NCBI RefSeq assembly: GCF_000208865.1
Contig: NC_018396.1
Coordinates: 372,001-436,000, forward strand
Origin: Neospora caninum Liverpool
Lineage: Eukaryota; Apicomplexa; Conoidasida; Eucoccidiorida; Sarcocystidae
Direction of reading: 5' to 3'
DNA length: 64,000 bases
Both the position numbers and the translations under genes were made by a program. Below are positions 12,781-24,660 of the stretch, piece after piece. Below the pieces are notes generated by a model that did not search any database, was not told the origin of the DNA, and saw nothing but the letters and a program-made list of their open reading frames with translations. The stretch's first letter is position 1; every line of letters begins with the position of its first letter.

Positions 12781-15700
12781 CTAGACAGGAAGCGATCTTG
12801 AAACTCTCGAGAGGGTCTGGCAAAGGTACACAAGGGCGCTCAGCGTCGCCATTCCACCGCCCTGCACAGAAGCACAGAAGAAGCCGCATCGACCCTGTTC
12901 GGCCGCGAACGCACCTGGCCCTTACCAGGCCGAACCAGACGAAGGCGCCGGTACCCTCACGCATGACCGCGGCAAATGCGCGTACAGAAAAACACCTGCG
13001 TGTATGCCGGCAGCGCCTGCAGCTCATCGAACCACTAGCGGCAGTCTGTCTCAACCATCCCCTAGCGAGAAAGAAGAGTAACCCGAACATAATACGGCGC
13101 ACTCGTGATCGCCCGGGTGATGAATGGCGGTGAAGTCGGCAGCGCGTTCGCAACGGCTCAGAACGCCTCAGCACTCACCTGGTGCAAGACACCGAGTTCC
13201 GTGGGGACGAAGAAAAGGAGCGTCGTGATGCCTAGCAACAGCTGCACGGCTATCACGCTGGGGAGCGCTCCGAGTGCGAACTACGAACAGGAAGGACAAT
13301 CGAAAAACAAAATTTCGTTTTCCTGTCTCGGCCAGTGAACAGCAACTGAATGCCTCTTGAGAGTAGGCGTGACAGTGCACACACAGTACGAAGCAAAGCT
13401 GCGTAAGGAATCTTATTCGGAGCCAGGATTTGCTTGAAAACATGCTCACATCCAAGCTGCTTCCCGCGCACTATACCTTTCCAGCGAAATCGCCAGAGAA
13501 AAAAACGCGCGCGACGGCCTTTCTACTCCATAAAGAGAAATGCACATGACGGTCGACGAGGGTGACACTAGGTGGAACACAGCCAGACAGGAAAGCGCCA
13601 GAGTCTCAGACCAAAACTCCAGCTTCATGAGCTGGGTCTGTTTGTCGTTCCCGGCACCAAAAGCCACAGAAATGGCCATGGTCCACGTAATCGCTTTGTC
13701 TCACCTTGACTTCTTTCGGCACAGGCAGCCTGCGACCCGTGAAGTAGAGAAGCGTCGAACCAATCAAAGTGGAGTAAGCGAGCATACGATGGTCAAACTG
13801 AACAACAGGCGTTGACTCGAAGATCTTGAGCGGTTTGTTCATCACTTCATAAACCTCGGGAGGAACCCAGCTGAACAGACACCCACGAGGAGCACGAGGC
13901 AGCAGCTGTCGACGCGTTTATCGGGCAAACCCCGTAGGCTGACGTGGAACGGAATCAAGACTGAGGATCGCGCCTCAACGAGGGGCTTCTCGCCACCTTC
14001 CAGGTTCGATGGTGTGGGGATTTCAACGTAAAGGTGATACATGGCCACACAAAAGTACGCGTGCAATCACCGTTACATACACGTTTGCCTAGCGATGTCG
14101 CTCTAGCCGGAGGGACAGCGTTCTCTCGGATGCCGAGACAAGGCATTATAATGCAAACTCGGACTGCTCTTGATTTCATCGCAGGAGACCTCCTTTCGTG
14201 TGCGCTGCAGGTCCTTGCACCGAGCACAAAACGAGGTGGACATTCCCGCAGTCTGTCCGCACACCACTCACTCGTCGATCATTTTAGGCCACGTGTTGTA
14301 CGCGTGGCCGGCGTCGTTCCCTGCCACAAACGCTCCGGAACAGAGCGTGGTGGCTATCAGGGCTCCCATGGCCCACGTGCGAGATCGGAGTTTCCTCATC
14401 GCCGCGCGTACAGCCGCTACGCCCAGCGCCGGCGCAGCAGCAGCGGCTACGGAGGGTGGCGGGTAGAGAAGCGACAGGGCGTGCCAGAGGACCACGCTGT
14501 AGAGGGCCATGGCAGTGACCAGGTGGAAGGCGAGCCGATATGGAGACACTCTGCGCACACGGTAGTTTTGCAGTGTTCGCAAACAACGCGCCTTACGTGC
14601 GAATTCTTTCGCGTCCCAGGTAGCGAGTGAAGGTCCGCGAAGTCCCCGTCAGTGGGAGTGGTCGCGTGTCCGTGAAAATGCCAGCTCCCTAGAGACACCT
14701 CGAGTGGAAATGGACGCTCGGAAAAAGCTTCGGAAATCACATGTTCGTCTGAGTACATGTTTTGGAATCACCACGCCTTTTCACATGCGGGTGGCTACGC
14801 GCACTGTCCTGAGGAGACTTCAAGATGCGCGACAAGGCCGTCTTCGATTCACGAGGCCGGAGCCCTCACCTCGGCGTCTTGTTCTCCGTTGTGGGCTCGC
14901 TGAACCCGCTCTTGACCATCCACCATCCAACAAGACCCTGAGCCGCTCCGAGAAGGCCCATGCCTGCGAAGTGTCAGCGTTTACCAAAGAACAGACAGCG
15001 AACGGATCGTTCTCCTTTAACAGACACTGATCCGCAGCGCTCGCTCGCGGAAAGCGCGACAGCGCTTGCCTTCCCGCGACGAGCGCCTCTATCATCAGCC
15101 GGGCAACAAGAAAAACCCCGGGGGCAAAACCTGGGGCTGCTCGTGACAGCTTTTGCTCATGAGGGTCACAGAGCAAAGTGCCGTGGTCGGAGGTGTGGTG
15201 GGTCGGCCTGGTGCTGGAAGAACATCACGCTAGCATTGACCAGAGGCGCAGCGGCTCTATCGGTGAAGCGGCGAGACGTGGGGATCGGTGACCTAGAGAT
15301 GTGACTCTCCTAGTTAGATTCACCAGAGTTAGAACTGCTTACCGGCCAGCCGCAGTGTCATGCGCGATGTGAGAGCTCGAGCCGCCCCGAAGCCAACAGT
15401 CCCTGCGACGAAGAACAGACCTGTGGCCCGAGCAAACATGCGGTGAAACCACTCGATGAAATAGATTTGTTGAAACTCCTCCAGGGTTATCCCGTGGTGA
15501 ACTTGCTGGTATTCCGGCGTCTCCTGGAGACATCACACCGAAGACAACCCAGAGGCCACTTTTGACGATCTGGCTAGACTGCAGTTTTCCGCCTCTCAAA
15601 AGGCGTTTTCTCCCGTCCTTACGGAGAACTTGTTCTCGAAGTGCCGAACTGCATTCAAACCCCATAAACGCCAGAAAGTTGACATCTCAAGCACTCGAAT

Positions 15701-17581
15701 CATCGCGGAACTACTCTCTAGTGTAGAACCAATGCAGAAGGTGAAGAAACACCCGCTGTACAGCGTGAGGTCTGCGCGGGGCATGCGGGTTCGAAGAGAT
15801 GTCTACGCAGCGTGATGCGTGGCTTCTTGCCGTCGGCGTAGACGCGTGTCGGATGCTGCGCTGAGCCACTCTGAGAGCGATACATCAGCAGCCTTCCTTT
15901 CGTCAGGAAAGGAAGCCTGCTCCAAGACGTCGATCGTCTTCCTCACCTTGTACCGGTTGAATTCCACTTCCCACTCCTCGGGTGTCTGGGGAAGTTTCTT
16001 CCCCTGGAACCTCCAGTCTGTCATAGAGAGCCCACTGCGCGTTAGTCTTGTGTAGCCACCCCAACAGACGAGGCCGAAGATGAGACCGCTGCAGCCTGCA
16101 GGCAGAAAGAACACCACGAAACCTGACCGATGTGCCGTGCGCAGCCGCTTCTCCCAGTGACAGAAGATACCGTGAAAACGCACAGAACGTTTTCTCGCGT
16201 GCACTGAAACCAGCAGAGCTGCGGAGGCAGACGCCTGCGACCGAGTTCCGTTTAACACGTCGCCGAATGTGTTCCAGAAAGGACTCCTCGTGGTCCTTGG
16301 TAGCTTGGATGGCGGGCGCCTCAGCACCCCGGGGCGGTGTCTTTAATCGCTCAGTCCATCGACCTACAGAGCGCCTCGCAACCTTGCGTCACCCTCTCGA
16401 GTCTGGACCGATGATGAACGGAAAGGCGTGCAGGCCTGTCTTCTCTGCGTCCACGCACGGCCTCACCTAATAGCCACAGGCCGACTGGTCGCTCGAAACC
16501 CGGAGCCACTAAAGGTGTGCCTACAACTCGAGCGTCCCTGCACGCCACACAGATACAAAAACGAAATAGGGCCGCGCTCTCGCGAAGCAGCTCGGCAGCC
16601 AAAATCCAATCCGATTTCCGTTGACCGTGACCATTTCTGCCTGGCGACTCCAGAGTCCGCTTCCTGTCCTAGATACCTCGGCGTCATTCGAGTGTCTCTT
16701 TTCCCACGCGCGCTCGCGTTTCACCTGACTAGTGAGGCAGCTACGATACCTCTCGTACACCGAAACAAGTGGTTTTTCTATCACCAGGCGACGGCGCAGC
16801 CCGTCCGCCCACCTTTTCTGGCGTGATCTATCGTGTTCAGCTTCTCGCTCGTCGCCTCCCCTCATCTGCGACCCGCCTTCGTGAAAATGCTTCCGTACGT
16901 GCGAGAGTTCTCCCCCGTCAGCGACTCCTGTTCAGGCTGCTGCCGGGGCCGGCTGGTTGCCGTCTCGTCTCGGGAGGCTGCAGTCTTCACTCTTCCATCT
17001 GCGCCAGCGAAAGGCATCTGATTCGGACGTCCCGAGCGTCCAGAGTTTGTGTCTGTATGCGTCCGGCGGATGCCTTTCAGGGAGAATCCAGAGAAAGCCG
17101 TTTCCGCTGGCTCCGCAAGTCGAGCACTCAAACCCGCGAACGCGCTGTAAGGCAACACGCGGAGATCGAACGCACTCAAAGGACGCGTAGAAGGAACGAG
17201 AGAATGCCTGGACAAACAGCCTGTGGACATGCGCGTCTGTCCGTGCATGCCTAGACTGGCGGCGCACGCAGCCGACACTTGGATGCCATCCCCGACGGAG
17301 CCGCGATTGAGTGACAAACGATGCCCCAAGGGAGGGAGACGCGGTGAACAAGATAGAGTCGGCGCGGAGAAGGTTTTCTTGGAAAAACGTGTTCCTGCCC
17401 AAAAAGACGCAGACGACGTTTCGTCAGCTTGCCATCTTGCCTTGGTGCGCAGCGGGCGGCGGGCGGTTGCCTGTCGGGTCAACGAGCCTGGCAACGCCCT
17501 GGTAGCGCAGCTGGAAGCGACGGCCGACGCTTGCGCTGTTTTTCCAGCGGTCGAAAGCACCAAAGTGACACCGACAGCCAT
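12781..17581 (-). CDS. COX15: Haem A synthase COX15, mitochondrial inner membrane
   Basis: COX15 oxidises haem O to haem A, the cofactor of cytochrome c oxidase, in the inner mitochondrial membrane. Nine minus-strand exons (16899-17581, 16467-16537, 15947-16095, 15343-15523, 14870-14963, 14272-14550, 13705-13870, 13179-13280, 12781-12861) total 1806 bases and 601 aa, all closing in frame. Recognisable blocks in order are [101 protein letters not shown] and [20 protein letters not shown]. The four haem-ligand histidines are present at about H328, H402, H513 and H574. The last exon ([20 protein letters not shown]) fits the final helix. Residues 1-227 are Ser/Arg/Ala-rich with few acidic residues near the start, suiting a mitochondrial presequence but unusually long. 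The first donor (GTACGG) is weak; it was chosen because it alone keeps frame with the 71-base second exon. Confidence 0.95.
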
Positions 17582-20500
17582 TTTCCTTTAGGTCAGACAC
17601 GATGGGGAGGAGCCGCAAAAAAGGAAGGCAAGCCGAACGACCAAAACCCAGACTGCATATCTGCCGCCCGCAACAGAGTACGGGAGAGGCCAGTTCCTGG
17701 GGAAAAAGATACTCGGCCACGAAAAGAAGGGATATCGCAGTAAACAGGCCAGCTGTATGAGGCAACTCAGCACCCCTCGTTTTGCTCCCTTGCAAAGAAG
17801 GGTGCTTCGTGGGCTTCGATTGTGGTAGTCAGCCAGTGCAAGGGAAAGAGGAAACGCAGATATCTTCGTCTGCGGAGACCATAGGGAGCCCGACCACACA
17901 CACTGGGTATGTTTTGTTTTCGTATTACGGGAGGAAAAAACATCAGATTAGAATGCTAATTTCCGAAAGAGACATGCGCATTCCAAATCGTGCGATCTGC
18001 CGATGGTCAGACCCCCATTGCATGCACGGGGAACAGAGACAGCGATGGCCACTGAGGCAACCTGGGTGTCTCCAAAAAAGTACCACTTTTTTTTTAAAAA
18101 AAAAGTGGTATCAGAAGACATACTGCATGGTCCCTCTTTAGACATATATGTACGTGTACCTATAATTGCTTATTCATGCAGATGTGTGCTCTTCCCCTGT
18201 ACATGGAAACATGTGTGGAGATACAGCTGGAGGGTCTGTTTTTCGGTACCCTTTCACGCGACCAGTTTGAGATGCCGTCAGGACTGGCTCGCCGGCTTCT
18301 TATACGGGCCGGGCCTCATTTCAATGTCTGCTGCACGCTTACCTCGACTTTTATATCTGCGTCTTCAGTTCAGATATGTTTTTCAAACGGGAAGGGGTCT
18401 ACGGTGTCAATTTGGTAGAAGTGACAGGCAGCCGGTCTGGTGTTCCGGAGTGAACCCTGTAACAGGCCAGTCCCTTGCAAGGAACGGAAGCAGTGAAACG
18501 AAGCAACATTCGCCAGCGCAGGAAAACTTTGGAACGCAAGTTTTCCGGAGATTCACGACGCCACTGGCGAGACTTGCCCCCATGCGGGCGGAAAGTAGCG
18601 CGTGCGAGTGTACATGCCAGAGATGCGACTCCTTCCATCGCGAAGTGAAACGCGAGGGCGGAAGAGGTTTCATTCCCGTTGACTCGTTATCATTATATCG
18701 GATCGTGGGCGCACTAGCAACGCCCGCGTCACAGCTGCATAGTGTTCAGACGTGGCCGGAGGCCACATTTGGTCCTCGTTTAGGCACGCAGAGCCGGCAT
18801 TGAGAAAAGCAAAAAAAAAAAAAACTCTGCGCACGCTAAGTTTGTCGACATCGTGCTACATCGGAGAGCGTAGTCGAACCTAATTGTGAAAGATACTGCA
18901 AGAGCTGGGATAGGCATTGCTTCTTGGATGCGCACTGCTCTTACGGACCCGCTAACTGTTCGAAGGTCCACAAGCCGAGGAGCTCGAGTCCAGCACTACA
19001 TTTTTGACAGTTCCATGCAACTACACTGAATCGGGGTTTCCTTTGTCAGAGATTTCGTAGACATCAACTAAGATACACGAATAAGTAGAATTCGGCCGTC
19101 AGAATAATACATATTTAGGACGCAGTTTTATCACCATAATTTATCGTAAAAGGACATGTACAGAATTACTTGAATCAGACATTCACGCAGATTTCTAAAC
19201 GCAAATGTGTATGGGGGCATGCATTTATTCAAACATAAGCTCAGGAATATCGAGTTGTACACGCACGGAGTGTTCTGTTTGTAGACCCGTGTGTCAGCTT
19301 TTTTGTCGGCAGTCCAAGAACGCCACATCACCCGTCGCTACCTTCTGCTGACGGCCATCAGCCGTTCTACGAATAGGTGATTTTCCCACCAGCTTCTGCG
19401 TCGCATTCCTCCTTTTTTCGTGCTTCTGAGAAAGTCCACAGCCTCCACCACTGTGTGAACAAAACCGGGGACCCCAAAGGAACTTGCATGCTCTGCTTTA
19501 GCACTCACTTCCCAGCCCCAAGAGTGCATTTCCTCTGATGGGTTTCTCACGTGTAATGCCTCTCATACGGCTCCACAGAACTAAGGCGTTTGCTTTACAG
19601 CCAGTACACGCCTTATACGAAGCGTAAGAACCACCTTCGTTGTGCCGGTCAGTATTCAATTGCACAGTGACAGCGGAGTTGATGTGTACACGATTTCAAA
19701 TTCAATCGGACTGCTTGGGCTACCACGTTCCGTTCGCTGCTGTTTGAGTAGGCACCAAGGATTGTAGCAGGATCCGCGCGTCCACATCTCGGCTCCCTGA
19801 AGGTGGGACAATGTTCTATTTGCTGCCTGTTTCCGTCATCCTGCTCTCTGAGGCAAAATTGTTACAGCGTTCCTTCTATCACTCCCTTCGTGTCAGTCAG
19901 TAGAAAGTGTGCTTTTTGGGAGTAAAGGACAGCGGGCGACGTGCATCTGAAGCAATCTTTCTCCCCAATATTCAGTTCGCTGTTTTGCGTATGCCTGGGG
20001 GACCTGTATGACCTCCCGAGGAAAGTGGGAATGTTTGCTCACCGCCAGAGGGGGTTATGTTCTGACGGTACACTTTGATTTTTTCCGTGCCTCTCTCTCG
20101 TCGATTTGCCCTTGTGTCTCTCTGTGCTTTTTGTGCTTAATGGTTCGGGCCTTTGTTCCTTAGGGGTCCCTGCGTGTAGCATCAAATTTTTACACAACTC
20201 TGTAGCTTGGGTAAAGCCTTTGCCAGAGTACGCTGCTCATGAATAATGTCCTGTTTGCTCTTTGTGTCTGAAGTGCTAGAAGCCTGCATTTTTCGTCGAA
20301 CTTTACAGAACTGTGGCCGGTTTTTCCAGCCGCCAAAGCTCCCACATGTGTGACTTCCTGCATGAAATGTGCTCCAAACTTCCCTCGCTGTGGATTCAGT
20401 GATAGACATATTTCTCACTTTGGCGGTGTGAACGTGGGTAGGACATTCCTTCATCCATTTCGATTTGCTCCTCTCCAACCTAGAACGACGTGGTGATATT

Positions 20501-20690
20501 CGTTTCACAAATGTCTGTATCCTTACCCCTTCATAGGGTGCCAGACGCGGTTAGGCCCCAGAATACAATGACATTAATTGCGCCTGTCATTTGCTCGCGA
20601 AGCGCAATTTTCTCGACCTGCTTCTTCAGCTGAGAAATCATTTTCGGCTGAACGAATTCCTCTGCATCCTCGATATGGTAGATGTGACAG
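17582..20690. other. Divergent intergenic region between COX15 and the unknown gene at 20691
   Basis: About 3.1 kb that must contain both promoters. It holds a perfect 30-bp palindrome (annotated separately) and an oligo-A run near 18809. The open frames here (for example 18003-18803 plus, 20182-20508 minus) show no domain. A short minus frame ending at 20531 looks more protein-like than the rest; see the findings. Confidence 0.45.
18081..18110. repeat. Perfect 30-bp palindrome with A/T core
   Basis: TACCAC plus nine T is followed at once by nine A plus GTGGTA, giving two 15-base arms with no loop. It could extrude as a cruciform or, if transcribed, fold into a hairpin. There is no transposon terminal repeat or gene beside it. 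Confidence 0.95.
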
Positions 20691-23663
20691 ATGAAAAGTA
20701 AAAGTAATCTGAATCTCGACTCTTTCTCACTCTCTTGGGCAAACAAAAGCGTTCTCCGGTGGTTCCTCAGGCCTCTGCCGTATGCGGGCATGATGAGGGT
20801 GGCCCGACTGACGGCGAACGCATTCAGCTCCAGCGAAAGGAAACATAGAGCTCAGAATAGCGTGACCCCCGTCGAAAACTTCAGTCGGTCTCAACGCATT
20901 TTGAAGGGGATCAGAATACACACTTTTCCAATCTCAACTGTCGGTGGGGAGAAAACCAGTTTCCACGACACATCGAACTCCTATAGAGACACAAACGATT
21001 TTCTGGAATCTTCTCTGCTATGTGTTTTAGAACGTAGTTTCTTCATTACCGCTCCTCGGCCTCTGTCGTCGCGCAGAATCAGGCCCACCCTTCGCCTTTT
21101 TCTCTCCTTCTTTTCACCTCCCATTTTGCTTTTATTCTTTGTAAGTGGCGTTGTGTACACTAGTGCCACAGACGGTGCTTCCTCTCCAAAGCAGTCTTTG
21201 CTAGGTGTGAAAGCCGCCTTTCCCGAACCTCGTTTCGAGCGCCGTGACCACCGGTATCCTCAGGCGGAAAATGCCAACGAGTTCCCACCCGTAAGGATGG
21301 GTGAAGGGGACCGAATGCACATATGTTGTTCTGGCTCCAGGCCATTTCCTCAAATCCCTAAGGGCGCCGAAAGCATTTCTGGACTTCTTTCCTCGGGAAC
21401 GACGACAAGCACAAGGCCGCTTCTTGAAAGCCGATCAGAGTCCGATGGGAGTTTTCCGATCTCGACAGCCCAGAATGAAGAACGAGCAAATGCCGCTGCC
21501 TCGCCAACAGAGGTGATTGTGAACGGGAGTAAAGCACACAGTGATTTTCTTAACTCATTTTCTTCCTCTTCTTCCTCTTCTGAGGCGGATCGTCTCGCGG
21601 GTTTGGGCTACATTCTCGGCCCTCCATACACCGGGGGCGGGAAACCTAAGGCAAGAGAAGAAGAAACAAAATGGCAAGAGAGCGCGTTTTCTTTCACAGG
21701 CCAACAGAGTCCACCGCCCGACAAAGCGAGTGTGGGAACTTTCGCGAACCACATTCTCGACGAGGGTTTCATTTCTTCCGAAAATAGAGATGAGAAAGAA
21801 CAAGAAGCGAAAGACCAGTTGGTGGGTGAATTCGACTGGGGGGGAAATAACAGCGAGCTTGCGCCTTCTGTAGGTTCCTCTACGAGCACAGAAGAGCGGT
21901 CTCCAGAAGACACTAGAACACAACGGAAGAAAACTCCCGTTTCGAAAGGACGAAACGCTTCGGAGAATCGGATGAAGAAGTCCTCCGTTACTGTGGAGTT
22001 TGAATTTAGCTCCCCCCCGTCACCTGCTCCGAATCCTCCCCAACTGCTGTACCTGTTTCCGGTCGTAGATAGAGAGAACGGATATGTGCATTTGCTTCCC
22101 ACAATGGCTCACACAGGGCCGTTTTTTCTCGTACCGTCTGGCGTAGACGCGAACGTCAGTAGCATCCTGCCGGGCGCATCTGCGAGTGCGGAGGAGAGAG
22201 GCGTTATCTTCCCCGAGACAGAGCTCCAGGTAGACAGCACTATTTCGACTCCCATCGCTGGGCCAGAGCGCGACGATTTCCCGACACAATCTCTTGTGAT
22301 AGATGGCTTCGCCGCTTCAAACCATGATCCTCAAGGACTCGCGCGTTCTGTAAATCAGGCTGGTGTTCCCCTCTCGGGTTTTCTCGTTCCCATCACTCCG
22401 ACGTCTGGGCTCTTCAGCCCGGCTGTTAACACGCAGCTGCCTCCTCATTTCTCTCAAGTCAGACACATAGGAGCCAGAGGGAAAACAACAGCCGGAAGAG
22501 ACGCTCGCTTCGTTTTTCATTTGCCTCCCGTACCATCGATCCTTGACTCCTCTCTTGCATCTTCGCTGTTGTATAGTGGAGCGCAGAACGGACAGCGTTC
22601 GATTGGAACCTCTTCGATTGTTCCAGGCCACCAACACAAAATCAGTCTTTCCCCTGTCTCACCGAATCTTTCTCCACGTGACGTTTCGCACGAGGCGGCC
22701 CTGTCGCCCTCCTCATTTTCCGGTCCTTCTCCATCTCCGCTGTTGAGCGACATATCAGCTGACGATCCGGCAGGCGCAACTGTCGCAAGTACGGCCAGCA
22801 CGCAGCATCAGACGCTTTCCTCACCCACACTGTTGCCACCGACTTTGTCTGCACGTCGTAGCTTTGCACAGGAGACTCCTGAATCTTTTGTAGACCAGCC
22901 GTCCCTCGCTGGCCAAGGGACCGCTTCAGCAGGGAAGATTTCCCCCAGCAGTACGCATGCTCCGGACTATACGGATGGGCCGCCTACAAGGCCAGTTGGT
23001 CCGTTCGAAAAGGACTCCAGAACAGGCTCTGCGAGACAGCTGGTTCCCCCGAAAACGGAGACAAACGGCGCGTTCTCCGGAGGTGAGCAAAGACCGTCCC
23101 AGGATTCCAGCAGGCGCGACTTCATTGCCAGCAACTTGACAGGTGGACAGGCTGGCCTGACGCTCGAGAGACTCGTTCAACTCGCTCGTCGCCACGCGCC
23201 GCCAGCTCCAAGTCAAGTGCTAGGCAGCGAAGATCCCGTAATCTCGATCTCGACGTTGTTATTTCCTCACCAACACGACACGGATACCTCGATTTCGTGG
23301 GCAGATTCACCAGGATATTGGACGGCTAGCCAGCCCGTGCTGCCTCAACTGGACTCCCTTCTTTCAATCCTGACAGGCCTGGACCGCGATCTCTTGTGGC
23401 GGTTCTTCACGGGACCAGGTAAGAGCCACGTTTGGCCTCGAAAACGGAACTGAATTGCTTGCTGCTGTGAGACGCAACAGCACAGCAACACCCGGCAACA
23501 CAGATGGAAAAAAGGCCGACGAAAAAGTACCTAGATCAGAGTAGGCGAAAGCGAGGCACCTACACTGTGCAGGTTTATCCCCTTGTCGAATTCTGTGTTT
23601 ACTCTATGCTTGCGCTTTCTCTTGAACAGTAGCATTGGGGACAAGTCGAGGATGCAGGAACAT

Positions 23664-23714
<51 letters not shown>

Positions 23715-24326
23715 TACTGTTGCATGGTACTGCCATGCCGCGGTGTGTGCATGTAGTTCGGCCACAGTCAACTCCACTGACTGCTGGTTTCGTGCCCCCG
23801 GCGATGTTGCCTTCACCTGAAGGCCATTTCTTGTCAACTTCCCGACCCGACGACAATCCTCCACCTTCTCAGAGCCGACGTTCCCCTGAGAACGACTCCG
23901 CAGCCTTGCCACTAATGCCAAATGCCACCCTAAACCGTTCACCCGACTTGACTGCCGGAGGAATTGCCCTGTCCGCTCTCCGGAGCTCTCTGCCGTCACT
24001 GCAGGCCATCAAGTTCGGTGTACACGTGGAGACGCCTGATGCACCCGCAGGTGGGAGCCTCCGATCTCACCGAGTGTGACAGGGACAAGCCCCAGAGTCA
24101 CGGAGCGCTCACAACTCGGCTGATTGTCAAACCCCACACGCAGTCAATGTGTGCATCAGTTTCCCGTCAGGGGATTGGCTCCGTGACGACAGGGAAAGCA
24201 TCGACAGGCATTGAAATTCTACACACTGAGTCAGACGACGGATGTATATATCTGTACAGATGCGTCTTCTTGCATCTTCCTTCCGTCTCCTTTCCTGGCG
24301 TCATGCTGCTACTTGTTTTCTCGTCG

Positions 24327-24360
<34 letters not shown>

Positions 24361-24660
24361 TATATATAATCTGCGTTTGTGTCACGCATGATGTCGCCCC
24401 CCCCACAGCTCCTTTTGTGTTGTTCTGTATTTCCAGAAAAACGTAACTATGTCACAGTGGATTTCTTCCCGCTTGTCTGTTTCTTCGCTGACTATCCTCG
24501 GCAGAAGTCGGTGATGATTCTTTATTGTGACCTTGAGTGTACCAGAGATTCACACGGGTGCTCTCAGGGCCGTAGCCCGGGCACACACCAAGGCACCTTT
24601 TTGATTGACGCGTCCTGCTACTTTCTCAAAGTGCACGCGATCACTACGGGGACGCGCTGA
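20691..24660 (+). CDS. Unknown Ser/Pro-rich protein with one membrane segment
   Basis: I do not recognise this gene. A 2.7 kb open exon (20691-23418) is joined by a consensus GTAAGA donor to exon 2 (23757-24050) and tentatively to exon 3 (24437-24660). Phases are 1 and 1, giving 1081 aa. The N-terminal 130 residues end in a strong hydrophobic stretch (about residues 133-155, LRLFLSFFSPPILLLFFVSG), followed by roughly 750 Ser/Pro/Thr-rich, probably disordered residues. This fits a signal-anchor or recessed signal peptide placing a long tail in the secretory lumen. Exon 2 ends with a helical-looking block (GGIALSALRSSLPSLQAIKF). Exon 3 carries several cysteines and is the weakest part because its donor is GTGGGA. 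The start could instead be the Met pair near 20790. Both introns contain long (TA)n runs. Confidence 0.55.
23665..23711. repeat. (TA)n microsatellite in intron 1 of the 20691 gene
   Basis: An uninterrupted TA run of about 22 units, 246 bases after the donor and 46 bases before the proposed acceptor at 23756. Confidence 0.92.
24329..24368. repeat. (TA)n microsatellite in intron 2 of the 20691 gene
   Basis: A TA run of about 19 units with one GA interruption, roughly 70 bases before the proposed acceptor at 24436. Confidence 0.92.
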
